Shown piece by piece: positions 8,343 to 16,331 of a stretch of DNA of 58,992 nt; the stretch's first letter is position 1; each line of letters starts with the position of its first letter. The notes under the pieces were generated by a model. It saw only the letters and a program-made list of their open reading frames with translations. It did not search any database and had not been told where the DNA came from. A program made the position numbers and the translations under genes. Location of the stretch: the NCBI GenBank assembly GCA_005877205.1, contig VBPL01000036.1, positions 1 to 58,992 of the forward strand, in the 5' to 3' direction. This DNA is from Nitrososphaerota archaeon. Lineage in GTDB: Archaea > Thermoproteota > Nitrososphaeria > Nitrososphaerales > Nitrosopumilaceae.

Positions 8343-9104
8343 TTGGGTGGTTTTTATAGCCTTTACTCCAAAAGGCTTGAAAAGGAAATACGGGGTGGAG
8401 ACATGCCAAAACATATTGCAATAATCTTAGATGGAAACAGAAGATGGGCAAAGAGAAATTTCGTTTTAAGAGTAAACGGTCATTTTCGCGGTGCTGATGC
8501 AGTAGAAAAGCTTCTGGATTGGTGTGAAGAGCTAAATATCAAGATAATCACGCTATATGTTCTGTCTGTGGAAAACATGAATAGAAATGATGAAGAATTA
8601 GACTATCTTTATGATTTGATAAATAGTCGATTATACAAATTATACAATGATCCCAGAATACATAAAAATCGTATGAGGATAAAAGCAATCGGACGTGTTG
8701 AACTGTTGCCAGATTTTCTAAAAGAAATTTTAAACAAACTCGAAACGGTGACAAAAGATTACGACGATCATTATCTGAATATAGCAATAGCATACGGGGG
8801 TCAGAATGAGCTTGTAGACGCGGTAAAGAAAATTGCGTATAAAATCAAGGAAGGCTCACTTGATGTAAACGACATAGACAAAGAGGTAATAGAGTCGTGT
8901 CTTTATACTTCCCATCTTCCTCAATCGTCCCCGGATATGATATTAAGGACCTCTGGTGAGAAAAGGCTTAGTGGTTTTCTGATGTGGCAAAGTGCCTACA
9001 GTGAGCTTGTTTTTATGGATGTATATTGGCCTGAATTTAGAAAAATCGACCTTATGAGAGCTATTAGGACATATCAAAAAAGAGGCCGTAGGTTAGGTAA
9101 ATAG
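8343..9104 (+). CDS. uppS: cis-Prenyltransferase (polyprenyl diphosphate synthase)
   Basis: This enzyme condenses isopentenyl diphosphate units in cis to make the polyprenyl carrier lipid for glycosylation. It carries the UppS signatures: HIAIILDGNRRWAKRN with the catalytic Asp, VNGHFRGADAVEKLLDWC, and near the C-terminus ILRTSGEKRLSGFLMWQSAYSE split across conserved regions III-V. The TTG at 8343 yields 253 residues including YSLYSKRLEKEI, an N-terminal helix normal in archaeal members. An in-frame ATG at 8403, behind a GGGGTGGAG purine run, would remove it. The two cannot be told apart from sequence alone. Confidence 0.93.
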   Translation: MGGFYSLYSKRLEKEIRGGDMPKHIAIILDGNRRWAKRNFVLRVNGHFRGADAVEKLLDWCEELNIKIITLYVLSVENMNRNDEELDYLYDLINSRLYKLYNDPRIHKNRMRIKAIGRVELLPDFLKEILNKLETVTKDYDDHYLNIAIAYGGQNELVDAVKKIAYKIKEGSLDVNDIDKEVIESCLYTSHLPQSSPDMILRTSGEKRLSGFLMWQSAYSELVFMDVYWPEFRKIDLMRAIRTYQKRGRRLGK

Positions 9105-9143
9105 AAGAAAGAAATACTTGAGAAAGTAATTTCTTCTGGAAAC

Positions 9144-9560
9144 ATGTTAGAAGAAAGATCTGCTGGAGCAATTCTTTACCAGGAATCACCTTCAGGAAAT
9201 CTCTATTTACTTTTGAATTATCCTTCTGGCCATTGGGATTTTGTAAAGGGAAATATCGAGAAGGGAGAGACGCTAAAACAAACAGTTCTGCGCGAAATTA
9301 AAGAGGAGACCAGCATATCAGATGTTAGCTTTGTGGAAGGTTTTGAGAACACGGTAGAATATTATTATCAACGAGATGGTGAATTGGTTCACAAGGAAGT
9401 CGTTTTCTTCTTAGCAAGAACGACAACAAACCATGTGAAGCTTTCGCACGAACATCTCAATTTCATTTGGCTCAAATTTAATGATGCCTTGCAGAGGCTA
9501 ACTTACAAAACTGCTCAAAATTTACTGAAGAAAGTCAGAGATTTAGGATTTGAGAGTTAG
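9144..9560 (+). CDS. Nudix hydrolase, Ap4A pyrophosphohydrolase-like
   Basis: The protein has 138 residues with a complete Nudix box: GNIEKGETLKQTVLREIKEE followed by TSI (pattern GX5EX7REUXEEXGU with Thr at the last Gly position). The GHWDFVKGN segment before the box and the short length resemble archaeal diadenosine tetraphosphate hydrolases. It probably removes nucleotide stress products. It follows uppS by 39 nt and converges on pyrF with an 18-nt overlap of the 3' ends. Confidence 0.88.
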   Translation: MLEERSAGAILYQESPSGNLYLLLNYPSGHWDFVKGNIEKGETLKQTVLREIKEETSISDVSFVEGFENTVEYYYQRDGELVHKEVVFFLARTTTNHVKLSHEHLNFIWLKFNDALQRLTYKTAQNLLKKVRDLGFES

Positions 9561-10295
9561 CTTTTGGAGTTTTTTTGCTTCAGAAATGGGATCGTTTGAA
9601 TTAAGAATAGTTCTACCTATAATTAGATAATCAGCCCCCGCATCCAGCGTTTTTTTAGGATCGCCACCCTGAGTTCCGACACCTGGCGAGTAAATTTCAC
9701 AACGACTTTTTATTTTCTTGTTACATGACGTAATTAATTCCGGAACAGTTGCCCCAACTATGACCCCATCTACATGCAGTAAGTATGACCATTTCAGGAA
9801 TAGTTCATGAAGGATCAACATCTGGCTAGTGATAGGATCTCTTACTCCTAGCCCGTAACCAAGTTTTGCTCCACGATGACTCATATGAACAAGAGCGATT
9901 ACTCCGTGCTTATCCTTGTGAGAGGTTTCAACTAATTCTTTCAAGTTTTTCGGTCCCATTATAGGATTGACTATTACTGCGTCAAACCCGCATTCCCATA
10001 ATCTTTCTATAGCAACTCTGTTTGTGTTTCCAATATCATTTAGTTTTATGTCCGCTATTGTTTGTAAACCTACATCATGTGCAGCCCGATTTATTTTTGT
10101 AAGACTTGTTTTACTCAACGGTAAGATTACATGAAAATTAAGTTTTATGGCACAAAGATATTTGTTCAGTGTTTTGATGTTCGTCAACGTTCTACTTTCC
10201 AATTTATCCACTTTATTTTCGTCCAAATCGTTTGCCAGAATTATCAAGCTCTTACCTGACGAAGAAGCTCTCATCCGTTTTCTGAAATCGATCAT
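9543..10295 (-). CDS. pyrF: Orotidine 5'-phosphate decarboxylase
   Basis: This enzyme performs the last step of UMP synthesis. The 250 residues show the TIM-barrel active-site set: Lys in CAIKLNFHV, the DxKxxDI motif as IADIKLNDIGNT, VNPIMG, and the phosphate-binding C-terminal loops SPGVGTQGGDP and ADYLIIGRTIL. The reading frame starts 4 nt inside the end of the upstream unknown gene (10292-10948), so the two are cotranscribed. It converges on the Nudix gene. Confidence 0.93.
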   Translation of the reverse strand: MIDFRKRMRASSSGKSLIILANDLDENKVDKLESRTLTNIKTLNKYLCAIKLNFHVILPLSKTSLTKINRAAHDVGLQTIADIKLNDIGNTNRVAIERLWECGFDAVIVNPIMGPKNLKELVETSHKDKHGVIALVHMSHRGAKLGYGLGVRDPITSQMLILHELFLKWSYLLHVDGVIVGATVPELITSCNKKIKSRCEIYSPGVGTQGGDPKKTLDAGADYLIIGRTILNSNDPISEAKKLQKLTLKS

Positions 10296-10948
10296 AGTTT
10301 GACTAGAGGATGTTTGTCTTTTAGCTTTATTACCTTAAGATAGGAGTAACCATGATCACTTATGGAATTTACGAAAGTCGGTTCAGTTCCATCCTTACTA
10401 GAGTATTTCAGGAATGGTTTCGTCGGTTCGTAGTCAAGCTTGACGTGACAAAAGTAAGAACTATCGTCAGACTCGTTAAAGTTCATAAACAATCCTACAA
10501 ACCATTTTCCTGTATGTGAGAAAGCGAATAGTGGGAATGGTGATTCTTCAAATCCATAACTTAGCTTTATCAAACTGGTAAGATCCTCTAGTTCAAGCGG
10601 TTCATACATTATATCTTGATCCACGTTAGATTCTGGTTTGAGTGTGTTTGGTAATGATTTTACCTTTACAATTGGAGAATAAAGATATGTAGGGTTTGTT
10701 ATTGTATTTACAATATCACAATCTTCCTTGTCTGTTTTAAGTCCATATGAAAGATAGTGACCGGTTTTATTGGTTGGAACGTAATAGTTTACTGGTCGTT
10801 CCTTTAGAACATCCATCTGCACAGAAACAACATTTCGTCCATCAAGATTAAATGAGAAGGAGGTGCGTGGAATTCTTTCTAGAGCACAGACTAGTCTGGA
10901 AAACTCGGTTGTATTGTAAATTTCTATGTAGTATGGAAGCTTTATCAT
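10292..10948 (-). CDS. Hypothetical protein coupled to pyrF
   Basis: I do not recognise this 218-residue protein. It appears soluble, with alternating strands and helices, many aromatic residues and no membrane segment or obvious catalytic motif. Its stop overlaps the pyrF start by 4 nt, so translation is probably coupled. It lies 50 nt downstream of purA on the same strand, in a nucleotide-synthesis setting. A role linked to pyrimidine or purine synthesis is only a guess from position. Confidence 0.6.
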   Translation of the reverse strand: MIKLPYYIEIYNTTEFSRLVCALERIPRTSFSFNLDGRNVVSVQMDVLKERPVNYYVPTNKTGHYLSYGLKTDKEDCDIVNTITNPTYLYSPIVKVKSLPNTLKPESNVDQDIMYEPLELEDLTSLIKLSYGFEESPFPLFAFSHTGKWFVGLFMNFNESDDSSYFCHVKLDYEPTKPFLKYSSKDGTEPTFVNSISDHGYSYLKVIKLKDKHPLVKL

Positions 10949-10998
10949 AGATTTCCTCCAAGATCATCCACATTAAAAGTAGTCGTTTACTATTCTTA

Positions 10999-12000
10999 TT
11001 ACTCTCTTCTATCTATAATGTCATTTACATCGGGTCCAGTACCAATCAAAGTTACCGGTACTTTTAGCTGATCCTCAATAGTTTTTATGAAATATTTTGC
11101 AGGCGAGCTTAGATCAGAGAATGATTGCATATGTGCACATTCAGAAAATATAACATCTAGTTTGGTAAGGGCGATTTGAGTTGCACTGTTTAGCATGATT
11201 GCTCTTTTGGCCAGCTCAAAATCAAATTCCGCTGCACGTCTTTGTCTTCCTGTAACAGTACCTACTTCCTGCCACCCTTTTGCTACAGCCTGTTCCGGGC
11301 TAATCTCATCTTTCAGTGGCCCCTTCCCTACTCTGGTAACGTACGATTTGAAAACAATCACAACATCATCAACGCTCTTAGGTCCAATTCCTACATCGGC
11401 ACATATTCCTGATGCGGTAACATCTTTTGATGTCACGTAGGGGTATGTGCCATGCCAGAGTGAGAGGAAAGTCCCTTGTGTTCCCTCCACAATAACTTTT
11501 TCCTTTCTTTGTAGTGCAAAACTAATTGCGTTAGGAATATCATCAAGATACAGTGCGAGAGATTCAATGTCCTTTGCTAGCTTCAAAGTTCTCATTGCTC
11601 TATCTGCGTTGGCAGGACCTGTTCCTGTACCGGTGCTACCAATGGATTCTTTTAACCTCCTTTGTGAATCAGATGTCTTGTGAGATTCTTCAATTATACC
11701 ACATTGATAATCAACAAAAGCCCTATCTTTTACTCCGAATTCCTGTATCTCACCAAGAAGAATATCAGGACTGACTACGACGCCTGGTCCTATTAGCAAT
11801 CTTGTACTAGGATTCAGAAATGCGCTTGGCAACATTCTCACTTTGTATTTTTTGTTGTTATGTTCTATAGTATGACCCGCGTTAGGGCCTGCACCACCTC
11901 GAACCGCTATTGAAGGATTATCTTTCATTGCAAGATAGGAAACTATCTTTCCTTTACCTTCATCACCATAAAAACCACCTACAATAACTATAGAAGTCAT
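10999..12000 (-). CDS. purA: Adenylosuccinate synthetase
   Basis: This enzyme makes adenylosuccinate from IMP, aspartate and GTP. Key motifs are GGFYGDEGKGKIVSYLA at the N-terminus (GDEGKGK phosphate loop with the catalytic Asp), GAGPNAGHTI, and VEGTQGTFLS. It has 333 residues, a compact version as in many archaea; bacterial enzymes are about 430. A TATA-like CTTAAATA centred near 12028 lies 28 bp upstream of the ATG, suggesting a leaderless transcript. It pairs functionally with purB at 26652. Confidence 0.93.
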   Translation of the reverse strand: MTSIVIVGGFYGDEGKGKIVSYLAMKDNPSIAVRGGAGPNAGHTIEHNNKKYKVRMLPSAFLNPSTRLLIGPGVVVSPDILLGEIQEFGVKDRAFVDYQCGIIEESHKTSDSQRRLKESIGSTGTGTGPANADRAMRTLKLAKDIESLALYLDDIPNAISFALQRKEKVIVEGTQGTFLSLWHGTYPYVTSKDVTASGICADVGIGPKSVDDVVIVFKSYVTRVGKGPLKDEISPEQAVAKGWQEVGTVTGRQRRAAEFDFELAKRAIMLNSATQIALTKLDVIFSECAHMQSFSDLSSPAKYFIKTIEDQLKVPVTLIGTGPDVNDIIDRRE

Positions 12001-12081
12001 AGAGGGAAAGCGTAAGTGGACATATTTAAGCCAAATCTTAACAATACAATTTTAGTGTAGAGGAATTGCTCCAAGTTTTGT

Positions 12082-12543
12082 ATGTCTGAGCCAAATTACG
12101 CAGGAAATATCATAGTAAATTTAGCAGGTCTGCCCGAATTTCTAAGAAAACCGATCTTACTAAAAAGACTATCAGAATTTTTTTCAATGCCTCAGAAAGA
12201 CAGAAGAGAGATCATAAATAACGCATTACAAGCTGGACCCACAATACAGTTTGACAAGTTCTCAACGTTGTTCAAGACATGGCTTGAGATCTTATGTAAC
12301 CTGTCAGAGGAACAGCGAACAATCATGTTTTCAAACTACATAACAGAGATTGTAGATCACCCCGAAAAGATAGTGTTGTTTCATCTTGATGGGATATTCG
12401 AAATATATATGTCATTATCGAAAGAACAAAAGGCAATACTTTCAGAAAGTATTAGAAGAATAATTATGTCACTTGACGAAGATTCTAGAAAGAAAATCCG
12501 TCTAACCATTCCTGATAGGGCTAGGAAGGAATTAGGAGTCTAG
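12082..12543 (+). CDS. Hypothetical helical protein
   Basis: This 153-residue protein is not recognised. It is predicted to be almost entirely helical, with repeated helix-turn units such as LSEEQRTIMFSNYI and LSKEQKAILSESIRRII that look like two related copies. No membrane segment or catalytic motif is visible. It is divergent from purA, and its stop overlaps the stop region of the YggX-like gene by 4 nt. A protein-interaction role is conceivable but not shown. Confidence 0.6.
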   Translation: MSEPNYAGNIIVNLAGLPEFLRKPILLKRLSEFFSMPQKDRREIINNALQAGPTIQFDKFSTLFKTWLEILCNLSEEQRTIMFSNYITEIVDHPEKIVLFHLDGIFEIYMSLSKEQKAILSESIRRIIMSLDEDSRKKIRLTIPDRARKELGV

Positions 12544-12815
12544 AAAGGCTTGTCTGGTTTTCTCTGATTTTCATCTGCAAAATTTATAACGTCACCTTCG
12601 GGGGTCATGACACCTACAAAGACCTTTTCATATCTCTTGAGCACCTTTCTGTGTTCGGGCATTGACATATCAAGTTTCATTTCATTCATAACCATGATTC
12701 TGTATTGCTTCCATTCAGACCAACATTCATTACAGCAAGGATATGCGGCTGCAATAGGGTCAAGATCAATGTTATCAGGAATTTCTTTCTTGCATTTTGT
12801 GCACGCTCTTGCCAT
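12540..12815 (-). CDS. YggX-like (Fe(II)-trafficking-type) protein with N-terminal Cys cluster
   Basis: The core of this 91-residue protein has the pattern WSEWKQYRIMVMNEMKLDM followed by PEHRKVL. It lines up with the bacterial YggX signature (W..W...Q.M.INE.KL.M....HRK.L), a family linked to iron trafficking and protection of Fe-S enzymes. Unlike bacterial YggX it starts with CTKCKKE and a later CCNEC, a likely metal-binding set. ATG at 12815 is chosen over TTG 12839 because a TATA-like element (about 12843-12853) lies the right distance ahead. Functional equivalence to YggX is inferred. Confidence 0.65.
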   Translation of the reverse strand: MARACTKCKKEIPDNIDLDPIAAAYPCCNECWSEWKQYRIMVMNEMKLDMSMPEHRKVLKRYEKVFVGVMTPEGDVINFADENQRKPDKPF

Positions 12816-12887
12816 AGCAAGACAAGTAGAGCGTAGCAATTTATTCTTTTAAGAAGAGATATTAGGATTGAAGTACAAGATATACGT

Positions 12888-13094
12888 ATGAAAGTAAAAT
12901 GCCCCCGGTGCGAGGAGATAGCTGAGCTTGGGGACGATTTTTCATATGTTAAGTGTTCGCACTGTTCTCTTGACATGACATATGGAGAGTACGTGAAGTT
13001 CATAGCCTACAAAGATACCAGGTACTCCGATATTTTGGGAGATTACGCTAAAGATAATGAAGGCACTACAGCTGGAACTCTTGATGAATGGTAG
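12888..13094 (+). CDS. Small zinc-ribbon protein
   Basis: The 68-residue protein begins with a CxxC (KCPRCEE) and has a second one at KCSHCSLDM, a classic zinc-ribbon spacing of about 18 residues. The remaining half is acidic and Tyr-rich (YKDTRYSDILGDYAKDNEG). It is divergent from the YggX-like gene, with less than 75 bp between the two starts, so a shared control region is possible. No family name can be given with confidence; transcription-related ribbons look similar. Confidence 0.65.
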   Translation: MKVKCPRCEEIAELGDDFSYVKCSHCSLDMTYGEYVKFIAYKDTRYSDILGDYAKDNEGTTAGTLDEW

Positions 13095-13144
13095 AAAAAA
13101 ATCCACTGTAAGACTTAATTAATTTCAGAGGCTAGTGCGCATAG

Positions 13145-13780
13145 TTGGAATTTGCACTTGAAACGGCTCTCAACTTATTAGGTTTTGTAGTTGGACTTGT
13201 ACTAGGAATTTTTGCATATATAGGATTCAAGAACACTGGGAGTCCAACACTATTCAGACTAAATATTGCCTTTTTTTCAATCAGCATAGGATTTGGTGTT
13301 GTTGGTTTTGGTTATCTCGTAGAATCTTTTGTGCTAAATTACGTAAAGATCGATGTGTGGATTCAAACACTCGGCTTGGGAATTCAGACAGTAGGATACT
13401 TTTTCATTGCTTTTTCTCATGGTATAAAGTCCTTCTTCCCAAAATCAAGATATTTCAAATCCATAACAATGCCCCTTTTCATTATACCAGGTAATTCAAT
13501 TGAGCATATTATAAGGTCAATTTCTTTTATCCTATTGGTATATGGGACAATTGAGACTGTAATGTCATATATGGAGAACAGGAAAACTAGCACCATTTTC
13601 GTAGCAACAGGTCTAGGTTTACTTGCCCTAGGTGAATTTCTTGGATGGTATTCAGCCGTTTTCCCGAAATCAGTACTTTACTTCATTTCTATTTCCACAA
13701 AAATCGCTGGATTAGGAGCATTATTCATACCGATTTCTCAAGCCCCCCTAAGAGGTGTACGGTTTGGCAGCAACGTATAG
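13145..13780 (+). CDS. Hypothetical polytopic membrane protein
   Basis: The 211 residues contain six or seven hydrophobic segments (about 8-29, 39-66, 73-91, 104-120, 125-142, 150-168, 179-198), so this is an integral membrane protein. It starts at TTG 13145. I find no transporter or enzyme motif. Its last 17 nt overlap the start of a winged-helix regulator on the same strand, which suggests the pair works together, for example as a membrane sensor with its regulator. That link is inferred from gene order only. Confidence 0.6.
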   Translation: MEFALETALNLLGFVVGLVLGIFAYIGFKNTGSPTLFRLNIAFFSISIGFGVVGFGYLVESFVLNYVKIDVWIQTLGLGIQTVGYFFIAFSHGIKSFFPKSRYFKSITMPLFIIPGNSIEHIIRSISFILLVYGTIETVMSYMENRKTSTIFVATGLGLLALGEFLGWYSAVFPKSVLYFISISTKIAGLGALFIPISQAPLRGVRFGSNV

Positions 13781-14054
13781 AACACACATGAGTATAATAG
13801 GCGACATACTTGCTACTACTAGGGATGAAGCGCCTGACGAGTCGGGTGCTAATGTAACTTACCTGATACGAAAAGCAAATGTTTCTTACGGTAGGCTTTC
13901 AAAAATCTTGGAAATGCTTGTGCAACAAGGCCTCATAGAGCAGACAACGTCAGAAAGGGCATGCAAATATAGAATTAGCGAGAGAGGAAGAGAGTTTCTA
14001 CAGGCCTATCGTGGTTTTAGAGAGTTTGCTGAATCCTTTGGATTGAGAATTTAG
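13764..14054 (+). CDS. Winged-helix DNA-binding protein (ArnR1-like)
   Basis: This protein of about 97 residues is a single winged-helix domain: an N-terminal TYRTHMSIIGDIL helix, the turn-helix NVSYGRLSKILEMLVQQGLI with the recognition helix, a wing ending CKYRISERGREFL, and a closing helix ending SFGLRI. The fold matches the small archaeal ArnR1-like HTH family. TTG at 13764 is preferred by comparison with the paralogue at 20606, which begins VTYRTSM; GTG 13755 is an alternative. It overlaps the membrane-protein gene, and together they may form a regulatory pair. Confidence 0.75.
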   Translation: MAATYRTHMSIIGDILATTRDEAPDESGANVTYLIRKANVSYGRLSKILEMLVQQGLIEQTTSERACKYRISERGREFLQAYRGFREFAESFGLRI

Positions 14055-14143
14055 CTGTCTTCGTCATCTTCAACTTCGCCGTATTCATCCCCCACATCAT
14101 CATCAAACTCATCCTCAAAATCATTCTCAAATTCGTCAGACAT
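14051..14143 (-). CDS. Tiny acidic protein
   Basis: An ATG (14141-14143) opens a 30-codon frame ending at TAA (14051-14053). Nearly half of the residues are Asp or Glu, with Phe spaced through the first half (SDEFENDFEDEFDDD). The frame converges tail-to-tail on the winged-helix gene and overlaps its stop. A protein this acidic could be a nucleic-acid mimic or partner of a basic protein, but nothing beyond composition supports that. It may be non-coding. Confidence 0.4.
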   Translation of the reverse strand: MSDEFENDFEDEFDDDVGDEYGEVEDDEDS

Positions 14144-14205
14144 AGCACTAACAGAAAATATTTCCTATAAAGGATTTACAGTTTTCATGTTAATATTAAT
14201 CACTT

Positions 14206-14319
14206 CTACGTAGATGGTCCTATCCAACCACCGCATAAAACACAGATGCTCATACCGTCTTCATTTACATAGGTCTTTCCACCCGGTGTACATTTACATT
14301 GGGGAATTTCTTCATCCAT
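14206..14319 (-). CDS. Tiny Cys-rich protein, likely zinc-binding
   Basis: A 37-codon frame runs from ATG (14317-14319) to TAG (14206-14208). It holds four Cys as CxC near the N-terminus (PQCKCTPGG) and CxxC near the C-terminus (ICVLCGGWIG), enough for one zinc site. Small proteins like this are common in this genome (see 6183, 12888, 19770 and 39197). Function is unknown. Confidence 0.5.
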   Translation of the reverse strand: MDEEIPQCKCTPGGKTYVNEDGMSICVLCGGWIGPST

Positions 14320-14395
14320 AGTCAATAGAATGTCATCCAATCATATATCATTTTTATAACAAGAGATAATTTACTAGATTCCATCAAAGTGATCT

Positions 14396-14995
14396 GTGAT
14401 TGTGCAGTGTAATGAGGATGGGATCAAAGTGGCCTTGGCTATAATAAAGAAGGGTGGTGTTGTTGTAATACCTACTGATACTGTGTATGGTATAGGATGT
14501 GACCCTTATAATCATGAAGCGGTCAAAACGGTATACAAGATAAAAGGCAGGGAAAAAACAAAACAACTTCCAGTTCTTGGCTATTCCAAAAAAGATATCG
14601 CGAAGATTGCTTTTTTTGATAAACTATCAGAAAAAATAGCAAACGAGTTCTGGCCAGGACCCGTGACACTGATTCTACAAGTAAAAGAAGAGCAAATTAG
14701 AAATTCTTTAAATCTCGAAAGTAAAATTGCGGTACGAGTTCCCAATCATCCCTGCGCATTATCAGTTCTTAAGGAATGTAAGTTACTCGTCGGGACTAGT
14801 GCAAATCTTTCTGGTCTTCCTCCTTTCAACGATTCAAAACTAATACGTGATAAATTTTCAGGCTACGATGTGCTTCTTGACGCCGGAAAGATTTCTGATC
14901 CCGGCGAATCTACCGTTGTTGAAGTTGCTGGCAACCAATTGAAGATAATACGAGAAGGCAAAGTAAAAGAGAAGGAATTAGCGACTGTAGTTTGA
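14396..14995 (+). CDS. sua5: Threonylcarbamoyl-AMP synthase (Sua5/TsaC)
   Basis: This enzyme makes threonylcarbamoyl-AMP, the donor for t6A37 on ANN-decoding tRNAs. The YrdC fold is clear: GGVVVIPTDTVYGIGCD near the N-terminus, KIKGREKTKQLPVLG, EFWPGPVTLIL, and the SANLSG motif (GTSANLSGLPP). The 199 residues are the YrdC domain only, lacking the Sua5 C-terminal domain. Start is GTG 14396; a TATA-like TTTTTATAAC lies about 14351-14360. It is coupled to the THUMP gene by TTGA overlap and lies close to the Cgi121 fusion gene of the same pathway. Confidence 0.92.
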   Translation: MIVQCNEDGIKVALAIIKKGGVVVIPTDTVYGIGCDPYNHEAVKTVYKIKGREKTKQLPVLGYSKKDIAKIAFFDKLSEKIANEFWPGPVTLILQVKEEQIRNSLNLESKIAVRVPNHPCALSVLKECKLLVGTSANLSGLPPFNDSKLIRDKFSGYDVLLDAGKISDPGESTVVEVAGNQLKIIREGKVKEKELATVV

Positions 14996-15513
14996 ATCTA
15001 ATCATAACATGCAGCAGACACCTTGAGGAAGAGGCTTCTAATGAGATCTCGAAAATTCTAGCCGATTTTGAGGATGTTGTCCCTAGGGTGGAGATCACAC
15101 CTTTTTCTGGAATTATTACTGTGATTACCATACTAGATCCTTTTATGATCGTCAGAGAAATTAAAAAGAAAATTATTGACGAGCCTTGGAGTATTAGATA
15201 TTGTCATAGATTCATACCAATTCAAGAAACCACAGAAACCGATACAGAGAACATAGTAAGATCTGTACAAAACCATACAAAAATGATGAAACGGACAGAT
15301 ACTTATAGAATAACTATCGAGAAGAGAGGCTCAGCGTTGTCATCAAAAGAGGTAATAGATTCCATTGCCAAGAGTATTCAAAACAAGGTATCATTAGAGA
15401 AATTCGATTGGAATGTAATTGTTCAGATTCTTGGGAAAACTGCTGGCACATCTGTGCTCAGAGAGAGTGACATAGTGAGCACTCTAAAGCTGAAACGTGA
15501 TTCAATGGAGTAA
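14992..15513 (+). CDS. THUMP-domain protein (Tan1-like)
   Basis: The protein has 173 residues. The N-terminal part (LIITCSRHLEEEASNEISKIL) and the C-terminal THUMP segment (TYRITIEKRGSALSSKEVIDSI ... NVIVQILGKTAGTSVL, given here in pieces) match the Tan1/THUMPD1 group, RNA-binding partners for N4-acetylcytidine formation in tRNA. No methyltransferase or thiouridine synthase domain is attached. The TTG start overlaps the sua5 stop (TTGA), so translation is coupled. The 3' end overlaps the Cgi121 fusion gene by 12 nt. Confidence 0.82.
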   Translation: MNLIITCSRHLEEEASNEISKILADFEDVVPRVEITPFSGIITVITILDPFMIVREIKKKIIDEPWSIRYCHRFIPIQETTETDTENIVRSVQNHTKMMKRTDTYRITIEKRGSALSSKEVIDSIAKSIQNKVSLEKFDWNVIVQILGKTAGTSVLRESDIVSTLKLKRDSME

Positions 15514-16278
15514 AATAGCTGATCTTTCTGTCAGTATATCCTCAAGTGGAGTCTTTGATATTATACAACCAAGTTCCCTCCTAGTTATTGCAAATTCTTT
15601 TTGGATGAATTTTGAGTTATTCTCAAAAGTCCAATTACTTCTCAGCATGTGCTTTATTTCTCTGAAAAGTTCATCGGCAGATGATCTTTTTCCGACTACT
15701 ACAAGAATAGAATCCATGCCTTTTCGTAGGCCTCCTTTAGCAATAGCAATACTAATCTGCCTTGTACATGTGAATCTCATTAGAATATCAATTTCCATTC
15801 TATTGGAAAGTAGTAGACAGGCCCTTTGAGCAGCAAACGATACACTCAGAACCCTCTTTGCGTGTTCAAGATTAAGTACATAATCAGCCTGAATACCTTG
15901 AATTATGAGATCAGTATATTTCTCACGTAATATTTCAAGAAATCTAATTGGATCGTCTGCCATTTTTTTCAGTCGCATCAGTTCTGCGCTCATGTTAATA
16001 ATGGTGAACCGCTTTCTATTCATACTTCCTCCATGTACTAGTGGAATTATGGTTACCATATCTCCATCCTTAAGATTAGTATTCCGACCTTGCAAGGCTG
16101 AAGAATCTATACCATTTACTACAACAAGAATATTTTTTACATCAAGGGATAGCGGATTCTTAACAGTCTTCTGAAGATAATTTAGCAGGTTGGATACTGA
16201 CATGGAGTTTTCTTCCACGACCAGTTTATCACGTAAAAATAATTTTCTAGCGCCTCCAAGAAATCTGACTGTTATCAT
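15502..16278 (-). CDS. MoaD/ThiS-like domain fused to KEOPS subunit Cgi121
   Basis: This is a two-domain protein of 258 residues. Residues 1-84 form a beta-grasp ubiquitin-like domain of MoaD/ThiS type: VRFLGGARKLF, ILVVVNGIDSSAL, LKDGDMVTIIPLVHGG. Residues from about 105 onward match Cgi121, the KEOPS subunit that binds tRNA during t6A synthesis, with ADYVLNLEHAKRVLSVSF, LLLSNRMEIDILMRFTCTRQ and SIAIAKGGL. The Gly-Gly at residues 83-84 is where a free MoaD or SAMP would end, but here the chain continues. It converges on sua5 and the THUMP gene, so t6A factors cluster here. Confidence 0.82.
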   Translation of the reverse strand: MITVRFLGGARKLFLRDKLVVEENSMSVSNLLNYLQKTVKNPLSLDVKNILVVVNGIDSSALQGRNTNLKDGDMVTIIPLVHGGSMNRKRFTIINMSAELMRLKKMADDPIRFLEILREKYTDLIIQGIQADYVLNLEHAKRVLSVSFAAQRACLLLSNRMEIDILMRFTCTRQISIAIAKGGLRKGMDSILVVVGKRSSADELFREIKHMLRSNWTFENNSKFIQKEFAITRRELGCIISKTPLEDILTERSAILLH

Positions 16279-16331
16279 ATCTTAAGACAGTAAACCCCTT
16301 TTATATTGAATTTTTGACAAGTCGTTTCTGG

